Source: Companilactobacillus heilongjiangensis
GTDB lineage: Bacteria; Bacillota; Bacilli; Lactobacillales; Lactobacillaceae
Assembly: GCF_000831645.3 (NCBI RefSeq)
Contig: NZ_CP012559.1
Location: 2,170,001-2,234,000, forward strand
Direction of reading: 5' to 3'
Length of the DNA stretch: 64,000 nucleotides
Shown: positions 1 through 8,278 of the stretch, in pieces
How positions within the stretch are numbered: the stretch's first letter is position 1
How the letters are laid out: each line of letters starts with the position of its first letter
Position numbers and translations under genes: made by a program
Notes under the pieces: model-generated
The model's input: only the letters and a program-made list of their open reading frames with translations
The model's database searches: none
What the model was told of the DNA's origin: nothing

Positions 1-228
1 CGGAAGCTTAATCCGCTTGTCAAATACAAGCAGTTAAGAAAATAAAAATTCAAAGAACAATCATCGGTCGAACATACCTGTAAAAAAATCATCAATCTAA
101 AAGACAAGAGTTTGGAGCTTTATCCCACGCCCTTATTTTTTTACCATTCAAAACGGCCAATCATTTAGTTTTTTCCATCGTCTAATATAATATTTAGAAC
201 CTTCTAGATTCCATTAGAAGTATGATAT
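1..228. other. Gene-free stretch at window start
   Basis: I see no convincing reading frame, RNA gene or repeat in this AT-rich stretch. It lies downstream of the SLAP gene on the minus strand, beyond that gene's terminator. Any gene reaching the window edge would have to come from outside. Confidence 0.5.
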
Positions 229-280
229 CAAAAAAGTAGGAAAACTGACAATTTTAATTCGCCATTTTCCTACTTCTTAT
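229..280 (-). terminator. Terminator of the small SLAP gene
   Basis: Inverted repeat AAGTAGGAAAA ... TTTTCCTACTT, followed on the minus strand by a run of six T. It lies 40 bases beyond the stop codon of the minus-strand SLAP gene. Confidence 0.75.
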
Positions 281-319
281 AATCGCTATTAACATCTACT
301 TTGTACTTCTAACAAAAGA

Positions 320-823
320 CTACTTCCAAGCACCAACATCAGTTGCTTTTACCCAACCATTCGTTGATACTCTTACCCATGCAGGTAAACCAGAAGTATT
401 CCATTGTCTTGCAACTCCATTATAAGCCCACGTGCTATTTGTAGGTAATATTTGAGTAGTTAATCCACTAGTAGGTGAACTATAAACATACGTCAACTTA
501 TTAACATATATATTTCCATTTTCATCCCCGAGCTTATACGTATCATTCGTATTAACCCATTGATTAGGGGCAACCATTACATATGTATTACCGCCATCGC
601 CAATTTGAATAGAATTATAAGCCCATGATGAACCATTAGATAAGGTTCTACCAGCAGGATCAGATGAACTTGGAGAAGCATAAACTGTTGCACCACTTGA
701 TTTATTAATCATTATTGTATTATTCAAGGCAGCATTTGCAGTTTGCTCAGTACTCCCTAGGAATATCACAGCAAATATAGCAACAATTGATGCTAAAAAT
801 GATACTAAAACTTTCTTTTTCAT
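320..823 (-). CDS. Small secreted SLAP-repeat surface protein
   Basis: A 167-residue protein. It starts with a signal peptide (lysines at 2-4, hydrophobic core to about residue 25, likely cleavage near ANA-AL at 31-32). The mature part is two similar units of about 60 residues, roughly 40-95 and 105-165. Each has a Val-Tyr-Ala/Ser-Ser-Pro start, a Ser-Trp-Ala-Tyr-Asn centre and a Trp-Val end, the pattern of SLAP/SLPA cell-wall-binding repeats that attach lactobacillar proteins to secondary wall polymers. It is almost only wall-binding repeats, so it may be a minor surface protein or a remnant of a larger one. AGGAGGGC lies 6-7 bases before the ATG. The function beyond wall association is unknown. 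Confidence 0.75.
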   Translation of the reverse strand: MKKKVLVSFLASIVAIFAVIFLGSTEQTANAALNNTIMINKSSGATVYASPSSSDPAGRTLSNGSSWAYNSIQIGDGGNTYVMVAPNQWVNTNDTYKLGDENGNIYVNKLTYVYSSPTSGLTTQILPTNSTWAYNGVARQWNTSGLPAWVRVSTNGWVKATDVGAWK

Positions 824-969
824 ATCTTTGCCCTCCTATATTTCACACATACCGTAGCACTTAATAATTTATTATTCAATAAGGAAAAATACAATAATAT
901 AAATAATGAAAAATATGACAATCTTGGTACCAATCAATTACTAATATAAAGCAAACATATGAAACATAC
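824..969. promoter_or_regulatory. Upstream region of the small SLAP gene
   Basis: AT-rich intergenic DNA holding the ribosome binding site (AGGAGGGC) of the SLAP gene and presumably its promoter. I cannot fix -10 and -35 boxes with confidence. Confidence 0.3.
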
Positions 970-1177
970 CAATTAATGGAATCGTCAATTAAAAGCCATA
1001 ATCCTTAGTTACTTAGAGAATATTCGTAACTATAAGAAGAATAATACCGCTGCGGATACGTCAATCAGTACATTGCGTAAGAGCTTAAAATATGTAAGCA
1101 ATAATTGTCTATTTTCTTACTCCAATAGCACTATTGGTAAGCTTAAACACAATATCTATTGGGCCTATAAATCCTAA
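970..1177 (+). pseudogene. Possible ISL3-like transposase C-terminal remnant
   Basis: An open frame of about 65 codons without a start codon ends in TAA at about 1177. It reads ...LRKSLKYVSNNCLFSYSNS then TIGKLKHNI. The stretch Leu-x-x-x-Tyr-Ser-Asn-Ser ... Lys-Leu-Lys resembles the conserved tail of ISL3-family transposases (YSNG-PIEG-x-N-x-KIK). Nothing upstream continues the frame, so if the resemblance is real this is a decayed fragment. The match is weak and was judged by eye. Confidence 0.3.
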
Positions 1178-1274
1178 CTACATTTAAGGAATGGGACTGT
1201 TTTATGCAATAAAGCAACTCAATTAAGGGGTACCATCTGCTCAAAATCATTCATCAACACGATTTGACAAAGAA

Positions 1275-2030
1275 TAAAAACCACCCGTAAAACGGGTGGT
1301 TTTCTCTGAGGCTATAAGCCTCCATCACTAGCCAGCGCCTCAAGACGCTGGCTTTTGTGTATCAAAGCCAAATTGCTCTTACCACTGTTGCTTCCGCTTT
1401 AAGCGGTATTCGTACTACTTACGTGGACCCTTAAAAGGGTCCTCATATTCATGAGATATCAATTTATCCGTGACCATATCTTTCTTTTCCTGATCACGAA
1501 TGTATTTTTGTATAGTTGCTTCATTCATTCCTACAGTCGTTACGTAATACCCTTCTGCCCAAAAATGTCTGTTTCCAAATTTATATTTCAAATTTGCATG
1601 CTTATCAAACATCATCAATGCACTTTTTCCTTTTAGATATCCCATAAAACTGGCAACACTTATTTTAGGTGGAATACTTAACAACAAATGCACATGATCA
1701 GGCATCATATGACCCTCAATTATTTCAACACCTTTATATTTACAAAGCAATTTTATATAGTCTTGTAAATCACGTCGATATTGATTATATATTATTTTTC
1801 TCCTATACTTTGGAATGAATACGATATGGTACTTACACATCCATTTGGTATGTGCAAGACTATTGAGCTTATTCGCCATGATAGACGTCTCCTTTGTTTT
1901 TAAAATGTTTGGCTTCGACACCTACATTTTAAAACTTATGGGGGCGTTTTCGTATAACGAATTAATGCCCACCCGCATAGCGGGTGGTTTTTTGTTTCGC
2001 ACGCTTATGCGCACTCAACAGGGCCTAAAG
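1275..2030 (-). mobile_element. IS200-like insertion sequence
   Basis: A single transposase gene lies between hairpin-forming ends: AACCACCCGT/ACGGGTGGTT at 1281-1306, AGCCAGCGCCTC/GACGCTGGCT at 1331-1355, and CCACCCGC/GCGGGTGG at about 1969-1988. IS200/IS605 elements have subterminal hairpins recognised by TnpA instead of inverted terminal repeats, and no target duplication. There is no tnpB, so this is the IS200 type. The exact ends are uncertain by 10-20 bases. Confidence 0.7.
1415..1879 (-). CDS. tnpA: IS200/IS605-family transposase TnpA
   Basis: A Y1 HUH transposase of 154 residues from the chosen start. The HUH motif is His-Val-His at 62-64 within MMPDHVHLLL, and the catalytic tyrosine is most likely Tyr126 in the final helix (ATIQKYIRDQ). 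The enzyme nicks single-stranded DNA at hairpin ends and moves the element by peel-and-paste. The frame runs open further upstream (to 1921), but the ATG at 1877-1879 is preceded by AAGGAGAC at good spacing and gives the usual MANKLNSLAHTKW start. Length and motifs are intact, so the protein could be active. Confidence 0.92.
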   Translation of the reverse strand: MANKLNSLAHTKWMCKYHIVFIPKYRRKIIYNQYRRDLQDYIKLLCKYKGVEIIEGHMMPDHVHLLLSIPPKISVASFMGYLKGKSALMMFDKHANLKYKFGNRHFWAEGYYVTTVGMNEATIQKYIRDQEKKDMVTDKLISHEYEDPFKGPRK

Positions 2031-2040
2031 GCATAAAATC

Positions 2041-2080
2041 ATAAAAAAAAGAGCCTCACCACAGTGAGTCTCTTTTTTTG
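2041..2080 (-). terminator. Terminator of the S-layer-like gene
   Basis: GAGCCTCACC-ACA-GTGAGTCTC hairpin flanked by A and T runs on both sides, just beyond the minus-strand stop. The symmetric runs make it potentially bidirectional. Confidence 0.85.
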
Positions 2081-2102
2081 GAACTTATTAAGCAACTAAT
2101 TT

Positions 2103-3584
2103 CTAGTATGCTGAGTAAGTAACATTGTTACCTTGTAACCATTCACCAGTAGCAACGTGATATACAGTTGTGCCTTCTGCGTTAACAGCTGACTTGTCTG
2201 TGTACCATGCAGTATCACCAGCAACGGCACGGTTTGTTACTTGTTTGCCATTGTCATCAAACAATGGGTAAACGAAGCCTGAAGGGCCAGCAGTAACAAC
2301 TTTACCATTCAAAGCTTTAACGTCAGTGTATGCACCTTCGCCATTATTGTTATCAGTAGCTTTGTCTGAGAATGTTACATCGTTAGCGTCAATCCATTCG
2401 CTACCACCAACACGATATTGTTTGTTACCATTTTGGTCAACACGTACAGCATTTGTCTTCCAAGCAGTGTTCTTTGCAAGAGCACGGTTTGTAACGGCAT
2501 TGCCTTCGTCATCCTTCAATGTGTAATAAGCGTGGTCAGCCTTTGTTGTAACAACACCTTTAGTATCTGTAGTTGTCCATTCAGCTTCTGAATCAGAAAC
2601 ATTGATTGCACGTACAAATGAAATTGTAGCACGACTTGTTGTAAAGTCGTAACCAGCTGAAGCTTTTTTACCATTTACAAGAACAGTATATGATGAAGGA
2701 TCACCTTCATAGTTAGTAATGAATTTAGCAAGCTTTGTATCACTACCAGCAGTAAAGTTAACTAATTGATAGTATGTACCAGCAGTCTTAAATTCGCCAC
2801 CTGTAATATCTGTACCAAGAGTACCATCAGCATGTACATCTGTTGATGCAGCAGCATCCATAGCAGCCTTATATGTTCTGTAGAAGCCTTTACCGATAGT
2901 TGTACCTGTTGTTGAAACAGCTTCACCATCTTGATCTGTCAATGCAACATTAGTTGATGAAACTAATTGTGTAAGAGCAGTCTTTGAGTTTTTAGCAACT
3001 GAGATAGGTGTTGTAAACTTAGCATTAATTGTCTTAAGTTCTGTACCCTCGTCAGATTTGTTTAACTTAAATTGTGCAACTTGCTTAAATGTTGTACCGT
3101 TACCATTAATGTCAGTATCTTTAGCATAAACAGTAAATGTTACAGGCAACATTGAATCATCAGCATTAATAGCAGCATTCAAATTAGCAGAAGTATGATT
3201 TGTTGTACCATCATATACGTTACCCTTTGCATCAGTAGCAGTCATATAAGCAGTAACATTCTTACGATCTAATGTTCCAAGATAGTTTTTACCATCATTG
3301 TTACTTAATGGACTACCGATAACAGCAGCATTAGCGTTGTTAAATTCTGATGTCTTAACAGCAGCATTTTGACCAAGTTTTAATTTAGCATAAACGTTAG
3401 CTGAGACAGCATCTTTGTCAGTAAATTGACCGGCAAATTTGTTCTTAGCATTTGTAAATTCACTTGCTGGTGTATTTACAGTTGTATCTGTACCGGCGGC
3501 TTGTGAAACAACAGGAGCAGCAACTGGGGCAACAGCTAGAAGTGTTGCAGCAGCGATTCCTGCGTATTTAATAGATTTTTTCAA
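2103..3584 (-). CDS. S-layer-like secreted protein with C-terminal SLAP repeats
   Basis: A 493-residue secreted protein. Signal peptide about 1-30 (AAATLLAVAPVAAP core, cleavage after SQA-A). The middle (about 35-345) is rich in Thr, Ala, Asn, Lys and Asp and has no Cys, like self-assembling S-layer domains. Two SLAP-type wall-binding repeats of about 65 residues follow (about 349-412 and 420-493), each with Y-x-L, D-x-x-G, VTNRALA/AVA, TAW and a final EW. The start codon is TTG: GGGGAGGA stands 6-7 bases before TTG-AAA-AAA and there is no better ATG. The layout fits an S-layer or major surface protein of lactobacilli; whether it forms the main lattice cannot be read from sequence. Confidence 0.8.
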   Translation of the reverse strand: MKKSIKYAGIAAATLLAVAPVAAPVVSQAAGTDTTVNTPASEFTNAKNKFAGQFTDKDAVSANVYAKLKLGQNAAVKTSEFNNANAAVIGSPLSNNDGKNYLGTLDRKNVTAYMTATDAKGNVYDGTTNHTSANLNAAINADDSMLPVTFTVYAKDTDINGNGTTFKQVAQFKLNKSDEGTELKTINAKFTTPISVAKNSKTALTQLVSSTNVALTDQDGEAVSTTGTTIGKGFYRTYKAAMDAAASTDVHADGTLGTDITGGEFKTAGTYYQLVNFTAGSDTKLAKFITNYEGDPSSYTVLVNGKKASAGYDFTTSRATISFVRAINVSDSEAEWTTTDTKGVVTTKADHAYYTLKDDEGNAVTNRALAKNTAWKTNAVRVDQNGNKQYRVGGSEWIDANDVTFSDKATDNNNGEGAYTDVKALNGKVVTAGPSGFVYPLFDDNGKQVTNRAVAGDTAWYTDKSAVNAEGTTVYHVATGEWLQGNNVTYSAY

Positions 3585-3858
3585 TGTTAATCCTCCCCTG
3601 GACTACAAGAATTTATTATTTTAAATTGTCGTGGGGCTATCCCACTGACAACCATTATATGAAACTCTGGCTTATGAATCAACTCTAAATTGCAAAGTCT
3701 ACATTTTTGTAACACTTCTGTATTAAAAATCACAGTTCTGTAATAATCATACAGATAACCACAATATATTTGCTCTTTTTTGACCAAAGTCAACCTTAAA
3801 ATCACAAATCTATTACAGCCGTTATTCCAACGCATTCCTTACAACTTATTGCTTATCC
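3585..3858 (-). promoter_or_regulatory. Leader region of the S-layer-like gene
   Basis: About 270 bases precede the TTG start, with a strong Shine-Dalgarno (GGGGAGGA) at the end. An 82-codon frame here is probably chance, because it has no ribosome binding site and no recognisable features. Long untranslated leaders are known for S-layer genes; I cannot place the promoter exactly. Confidence 0.4.
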
Positions 3859-3859
3859 A

Positions 3860-3902
3860 AAAGAGCCTACTCTTATTCTAGTCGAAATAAGTCGTAGGCT
3901 CA
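3860..3902 (-). terminator. Terminator of the DUF1659-DUF2922 operon
   Basis: GAGCCTAC-CTTATT ... AATAAG-GTAGGCTC stem with TTTT on the minus-strand exit side, 50 bases after the DUF2922 stop. Confidence 0.75.
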
Positions 3903-3952
3903 AGGTTTATCCCTTAAATATTTTAATAATTTTATCTAGATACTGCATAATT

Positions 3953-4165
3953 CTAAAGAGCTTTGGTTTCAATGCGTTCAATATAGCTGGCACCAAGTAC
4001 TTCTTGAAAAAGTTGGACAGTATTTTGTTCAAAAAGTTTACTGGCACTAATCTTTGCCATCCCCGCTTTAACTTCCTCGGGCGTTAGATCAGCCTTAACA
4101 TAGTTCAATACCAAGTTCTTCTTGTGACCTTCAGCAGTCTTAAAACGCAATTGTAATTTTTTCAT
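3953..4165 (-). CDS. DUF2922 family protein
   Basis: A 70-residue cytosolic protein (MKKLQLRFKTAEGHKKNLVL...). Its pattern, an amphipathic beta start, then TPEEVKAGMAKI and ending in a short beta strand, is that of DUF2922. In Firmicutes this family is usually encoded right beside a DUF1659 protein, as here with a 13-base gap. The function is unknown. ATG is preceded by GAGGAGAATAAC. Confidence 0.85.
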   Translation of the reverse strand: MKKLQLRFKTAEGHKKNLVLNYVKADLTPEEVKAGMAKISASKLFEQNTVQLFQEVLGASYIERIETKAL

Positions 4166-4178
4166 CAGTTATTCTCCT

Positions 4179-4385
4179 CTATTTTGCACTTTGTTGTGTG
4201 TATTTAACGATTTCTGAACCAAGATAAGAATCCCCGTCTGATAACAAAACCAAACCTTCAGCGAATTGTTGAAGCTGTTCCTTAGTGGGTTCTTCCACGA
4301 TGTTGTTGAAGCGGATCACTTTGATTCCCTTTGGATACTTGTCATTTCCCATGGTGATTGTGATAGCAGTTTTCTTCCAGCTCAT
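4179..4385 (-). CDS. DUF1659 family protein
   Basis: A 68-residue protein and first gene of a two-gene operon with DUF2922. The core TKEQLQQFAEGLVLLSDGDS matches the DUF1659 family: an N-terminal beta segment, then a helix that ends in a glycine-rich turn. The function is unknown. Ribosome binding site AGAGGTC before the ATG. R1 copy 1 lies 112 bases upstream. Confidence 0.85.
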   Translation of the reverse strand: MSWKKTAITITMGNDKYPKGIKVIRFNNIVEEPTKEQLQQFAEGLVLLSDGDSYLGSEIVKYTQQSAK

Positions 4386-4496
4386 TTGTCTGACCTCTTT
4401 ATTATTATTTGTAAGAACTAACGGCCGTTAAGTAACTTACATAGATAGTAACGATTGAGAGTCTTTAAAACGGAAATACTAATTTAACTTTTTTCT

Positions 4497-4673
4497 GCCG
4501 CCAACGGGTGCGAGGGAGTCTAACCTGCTGTGGACCGGTGCGAGCCAAGGTCTCGCGCCTCGATTTTGAGCTTCGAGAAGTTCGCTCGAATCTCAAAATT
4601 CGTAGTGGAGTATGGACTAAAGTCCTTACTCCACTCCCACTGCTGGTTGACTCCCTCGCACCCGTTGGCTAGT
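4497..4673 (-). repeat. R1 structured repeat, copy 1
   Basis: R1 layout, seen in all full copies and read from the CTAGCCGG end: (1) an outer arm; (2) a hairpin containing a GTGG..GTTA / ..TTAC..CCAC stem; (3) a conserved GGACG; (4) a TTTTGAG...CTCAAAA-type hairpin; (5) CGAG; (6) a hairpin with GAGACC...GGCTC; (7) CGGTCC-CACAGC; (8) the complementary outer arm; (9) GGAGGCGG. In this copy the outer arm is GGGTGCGAGGGAGTC, perfectly matched on the other side, and the fourth hairpin has the short loop GAGACCTTGGCTC. Confidence 0.9.
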
Positions 4674-4932
4674 TTGTTTTTAGATATCTGATGTTCTGAT
4701 CCACTCCAGTTATATGGATAATTTAGTCTGAAAAATTGATATTCTGAACTAGATTCTTCCTATAACTAATGAATATCAGAATTAATTCCAGAATTAACTC
4801 ATAGAACTGTATCTTTAAATATTCGAACAATACTTCATCCAAAATTGTGTAAATCTACTATAGAAGTAATCCAATCATCTAAAAGTGAAAATTCCAGAAT
4901 CCAGAGTTATTTTAAAACCAACGAAATATCCC
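4674..4932. other. Gene-free spacer between inverted R1 copies 1 and 2
   Basis: 259 AT-rich bases with no reading frame or clear terminator. Short repeated words such as GAATATCAGAATTAATTCC occur but form no strong structure. The R1 copies on either side face each other. Confidence 0.4.
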
Positions 4933-5124
4933 AGCCTCTGATTGTCAGTGATGGAGTCTGCTGTGGTAGTGGAGTTAGGACGAGTGCATTTCTCGTTCTT
5001 ACTCCACAGGGACGACTTTTGAGACTTGCCGGTTTTGCAAGGCTCAAAATCGAGACTTGAGACCGCACTTTGGCTCAAGTCGGTCCCATAGCGGAACTCC
5101 ATCATCTGACAATCGGAGGCGGAA
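4933..5124 (+). repeat. R1 structured repeat, copy 2
   Basis: Complete R1 copy ending 61 bases before the lipoprotein start. Outer arm GATTGTCAGTGATGGAGT is matched by a near-perfect complement; the internal hairpin is GTGGAGTTAGGACGAG/CTCGTTCTTACTCCAC. Open frames running through it come from the repeat and are not genes. Confidence 0.9.
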
Positions 5125-5185
5125 TTTTTCAACAACCCCCTTGTCATGTTATAATCCAACCAGTATTCAATGGAGGAATTCAAAA

Positions 5186-6055
5186 ATGAAAAAAGCTTTA
5201 TTACTCGCAACAACAGGTTTGGCACTAATTATAGCCGGCTGCAGTAATTCTTCATCATCAAGCAAAAGCACTGACAACAGTGATGCTTACAAGACAGAAA
5301 TGACTAAGGGTAACGATGCCGTCAGCGACCAGAACTATTCACGTGCTGCTGACCACTTCGAGTCCGCCGTCAAAGCTAAGAAGACTGACAAAGCCACAGC
5401 TTCTGAAAAACAAGCTACTAATTTGGTAAAAGCTAAGAAATTGATGAACAAACGTCAATTTTCTGCCGCTAAAAAAGCTTTAACAATTGCTAAAGATCAA
5501 GATAATGGCAATAAGAAGATGACTGCTAAGGCAAAAACAATGCTCAAGCAAGTTGATAAAATTGAAGTAACACGCAATAACTTTAAACTAGATATTAAAA
5601 ACGCTAAGGCAATGATCAAGTCTGGTGATAATGACCAAGCTCGTTCATTGTTAGAACAAGTAGCTAAGTCTAAGAATGTTAAAGGCAAGTATTACTCTGA
5701 CCTTTATGCTCAAGCTAAGGAATTGTTAGACACATTACCAGCCGCTACCGTGACCGCTACTGATGAAACTAATACTGATAACAACGGTGATGATTCAGCC
5801 GACAATAAAGACGCAACAGATGATGACCAAAGCAATAATCCTGCCGCTAAGGGTGATTTCGATATTGAATCGAGAAAAGGCCAAGGTAAAGAAATTACTG
5901 ACGCTGATATTGCTAACGCCCGTCAACAATTGACTGACCAAGGTGTTAAGACAGTTGGTGCTTGGAGTGACAACGATATTATCCGTGCTATCAAGAATGC
6001 TCGTGCTGATGGTCGTGATACTATTCAACCTTCTGACGCTCAGATTCGTAACTAG
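5186..6055 (+). CDS. Lipoprotein with TPR-like helical region
   Basis: 289 residues from the chosen ATG, preceded by ATGGAGGAATT. Lipoprotein signal peptide with lipobox Ile-Ala-Gly-Cys (Cys at about 18), so it is probably anchored on the outer face of the membrane. Residues about 35-185 are Lys/Ala-rich helices with TPR-like character (DQNYSRAADHFESAVKAK; SGDNDQARSLLEQVAKS). An Asp/Asn/Thr-rich linker follows (about 190-225), then a short C-terminal domain (about 230-289). The frame is open upstream into the R1 repeat, but that part has no signal peptide logic and lacks a ribosome binding site. No known function recognised; it is a stand-alone gene with its own terminator. Confidence 0.8.
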   Translation: MKKALLLATTGLALIIAGCSNSSSSSKSTDNSDAYKTEMTKGNDAVSDQNYSRAADHFESAVKAKKTDKATASEKQATNLVKAKKLMNKRQFSAAKKALTIAKDQDNGNKKMTAKAKTMLKQVDKIEVTRNNFKLDIKNAKAMIKSGDNDQARSLLEQVAKSKNVKGKYYSDLYAQAKELLDTLPAATVTATDETNTDNNGDDSADNKDATDDDQSNNPAAKGDFDIESRKGQGKEITDADIANARQQLTDQGVKTVGAWSDNDIIRAIKNARADGRDTIQPSDAQIRN

Positions 6056-6082
6056 GTTTTGATTTGTTAAATATATAGTAGA

Positions 6083-6117
6083 AAAGCATCCAGTCGAAAT
6101 TGACTGGATGCTTTTTA
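6083..6117. terminator. Bidirectional terminator between lipoprotein and nucleotidyltransferase genes
   Basis: Perfect 11-bp stem AGCATCCAGTC/GACTGGATGCT with TTTT after it on the plus strand and AAAA before it. It serves the convergent genes; the minus-strand stop codon (6115-6117) sits in its T run. Confidence 0.9.
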
Positions 6118-6903
6118 GTTTGGTAATAAATTGTTTAAGTCTGTAATGACAACTATTTGATTGGGTCTTTCAGCTGCATTCATATGCCGAAATTTTAATT
6201 TGAATTCTCTTTTATCAGTATCCTCAACTAGTTTGATAAATTTCTTCAAATCCGATTGAACTCTCTCTGGAACTAAACTCAAATCGTAATTATTATCCGG
6301 TAACAGTTCTGTTAAGCGACAAACATCGTTAAAATGCTTTGTCTTATCACTTCTTTGCACCTGCTGACCATCCAAAATGCGTTTTCTTATATCCAAGTGT
6401 GCCTTAGCCTTAAATAAAATTAAGTATGCTGGGCTTAAAACAGGTGCACCCTCAGAACCAACCTGTATTCGTTCAACCCCTTTTTTGAGAATTTGATAAT
6501 AATCATCATCTAAAACAATTGCTGACAAACTGGGACCATTCTCAAAGTGCAATGGAGTTTTATGAACATCTGGTTCAATTAGGTCATATAAGAAAGGCTT
6601 TCTGCAAAAAAGTTCTATTTGACTTGGAACAGATTCATTCTTGGTGACAAACCTATAGTAACTTTTATCTTTATTCTTTCCAAAACCATCCATAGAGTAA
6701 CCATATTTCTCAACAAACTGCATAAAACGTTCCGAAAATCCTGCGGTGGCATTTTCGAAGATAACCACCATATCATAATCGTGTGTTGCTCTAAAATCCT
6801 GTCCCTCTTTATTCAGTAAGATAGATGCTGCGTTTCCACCAATAATCGTATAGCAGTCACTATATGATTTAAAAAAGTGAAAGAAGTTTTCAAATGGCAT
6901 CAA
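6115..6903 (-). CDS. AbiEii-like nucleotidyltransferase (putative toxin)
   Basis: 262 residues. Nucleotidyltransferase hallmarks: Gly-Gly-Asn-Ala-Ala at 22-26 and the metal-binding pair Asp42-x-Asp44 (HDYDMVV). A helix with KAKAHLDIRKR comes later, as in AbiEii/DUF1814-type toxins of type IV toxin-antitoxin phage-defence systems. Such enzymes add nucleotides to target RNAs, for example tRNA; the target here is unknown. Its start overlaps the stop of the upstream regulator by 4 bases, so the two are translationally coupled. That order (regulator/antitoxin first, nucleotidyltransferase second) is the usual one. Family and role are inferred from motifs and arrangement. Confidence 0.75.
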   Translation of the reverse strand: MMPFENFFHFFKSYSDCYTIIGGNAASILLNKEGQDFRATHDYDMVVIFENATAGFSERFMQFVEKYGYSMDGFGKNKDKSYYRFVTKNESVPSQIELFCRKPFLYDLIEPDVHKTPLHFENGPSLSAIVLDDDYYQILKKGVERIQVGSEGAPVLSPAYLILFKAKAHLDIRKRILDGQQVQRSDKTKHFNDVCRLTELLPDNNYDLSLVPERVQSDLKKFIKLVEDTDKREFKLKFRHMNAAERPNQIVVITDLNNLLPN

Positions 6904-8039
6904 TTGTCCCTCCAGATATTGTCTAGCATGTCTTCCAATTCAGAATCTACACGTTCGTCATAATTTTCTTTTGACATCATTAAATACAAGTCCAAAGGAT
7001 CAACTACATCCCCAGGGTATTCTTTATCCGTCTGTCTATAAAGTACGTTAAAAAAATTCAAATCATACTTTTGGACCTGAATTAAAAATTTCAAATCAGT
7101 ATTAAATGGCTCGCCCATTGATTCACTAGCTTCTCTAATTACAGTATTTGACAATGTATTAAACATGTTTTTATCCGTAACGAACGTTTTTCTCTGATTA
7201 TCGGAAATCATAGTTACCTGACTCAATCCTGTGAAGCCGCTCTTCAGTAGTTTTGAGTAATCTAAAGTTTCAACGATACCCCTGTTAACAGCAGAATCAA
7301 ACTTCAATTCTTTTTCATGCACAGGTGAAACTAGATATTCAAGACCAGCTTCAAAGTATGCCCGGCTTTCCAGTGGATACGTATATATTCGGTCAACCGT
7401 CTCACCTGATGCCTTGAGTAGTCCATGAGAAATCAAATCATTGGTTGCTCTGGAAAAACTGATTCTATTTTTGATACCAATATTTTTACCAACACGACTA
7501 TAAAATTCTTGTCCACCTTTAATAACCAACTGTCCCAGGTCATTAACTAAAATATTTTTAGCGCCTATTTCTACAAATACTGCTCGGTTTTTTTCTGCCA
7601 TAAGCATCATCATCAAAATGAACATATATAGTCTCTGACCAACTGGCGATAGAGTTTTATTGTCATTAAACATTTTGATTTTATTTGGGAAAAGCTTTGT
7701 TCCAAGAAATGGCAGAAATATTTCTCCTTCTAGAGTAATAAAAGGAATACCCTTCTCGATTAAGAATTTTCTATCGTCCTTGCCCAATTGAGTAACCATT
7801 ATGACAGAATCAAATTCATTATTCTCCCTTATTCTTTGAATTATGGACACTGCTCTTTTAACATTTCTGGCCTGATAATCTACAAGATTGATCTCTCTAC
7901 TAAGAATGGAGGCACGATAAACTACCGATACCCTTTTGTCTAAATTAGACATTGGTATCTCAAGTTGCTTCTTTATTTCTACCGATATTCCACTCTCTCT
8001 TCTGAAATAATCCAATTGATCAGAAATGTTATTTATCAT
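6900..8039 (-). CDS. AbiEi-like regulator/antitoxin with winged-helix domain
   Basis: 379 residues, larger than classical AbiEi. A stretch around 100-115 (DRKFLIEKGIPFITLEGEIF then LPFLG) matches the segment common to regulators encoded beside AbiEii-type nucleotidyltransferases. A winged-helix-like segment follows (NIGIKNRISFSRATNDLISH then GLL, then a beta wing ending YTYPL, about 185-225), then a C-terminal helical region that could bind the partner. It is the first gene of the pair, and a perfect 19-bp inverted repeat lies in its promoter, as expected for autoregulation. Role inferred from context. Confidence 0.7.
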   Translation of the reverse strand: MINNISDQLDYFRRESGISVEIKKQLEIPMSNLDKRVSVVYRASILSREINLVDYQARNVKRAVSIIQRIRENNEFDSVIMVTQLGKDDRKFLIEKGIPFITLEGEIFLPFLGTKLFPNKIKMFNDNKTLSPVGQRLYMFILMMMLMAEKNRAVFVEIGAKNILVNDLGQLVIKGGQEFYSRVGKNIGIKNRISFSRATNDLISHGLLKASGETVDRIYTYPLESRAYFEAGLEYLVSPVHEKELKFDSAVNRGIVETLDYSKLLKSGFTGLSQVTMISDNQRKTFVTDKNMFNTLSNTVIREASESMGEPFNTDLKFLIQVQKYDLNFFNVLYRQTDKEYPGDVVDPLDLYLMMSKENYDERVDSELEDMLDNIWRDN

Positions 8040-8065
8040 ATTAATTACCCTTTTGTCATATTTGT

Positions 8066-8137
8066 TTTTTTCTATTGTAACATTTTATATCGTATTGTTT
8101 CATTGCAATGTTACAATAGAAAAAAATAATGTTACAA
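8066..8137 (-). promoter_or_regulatory. Operator of the AbiE-like pair
   Basis: A perfect inverted repeat, TTTTTTCTATTGTAACATT (8066-8084) and its exact complement (8107-8125), flanks a 22-base centre with the -10-like sequence TATAAA on the minus strand. A third copy of the decamer AATGTTACAA lies at 8128-8137. The same decamer, with one variable base, recurs upstream of the ATPase gene at 9762-9823. Probable binding site of the AbiEi-like protein. Confidence 0.75.
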
Positions 8138-8209
8138 CTGATTGTAAAGACAATGTTCAGTGGGCGTACAGGTATTAATCAAATCAATTCACACCATTAA
8201 ATTTGTTCT

Positions 8210-8271
8210 ATAAATAAAGAAGAATATCAGACCGCTTCACTTTCAAGGGCTTGATATTCTTCTTATTTATA
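8210..8271 (-). terminator. Terminator of the AAA ATPase gene
   Basis: Long inverted repeat ATAAATAA-GAAGAATATCA / TGATATTCTTC-TTATTTAT, starting 10 bases past the minus-strand stop. Near-perfect over about 19 bp with a 16-18 base loop. There is no clean T run, so it could also be an mRNA-stabilising structure. Confidence 0.6.
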
Positions 8272-8278
8272 TTCTTGA

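Noticed and set aside
1275-2030. The IS200-like TnpA as the mobiliser of R1 or R2
   Set aside because: The IS ends (CCACCCG hairpins) share no sequence with the R1 or R2 ends, so nothing in the window links them beyond both being hairpin-rich.
3587-3835. 82-codon frame in the S-layer leader
   Set aside because: No ribosome binding site, no recognisable domain, and it overlaps the untranslated leader of the strong S-layer-like gene.
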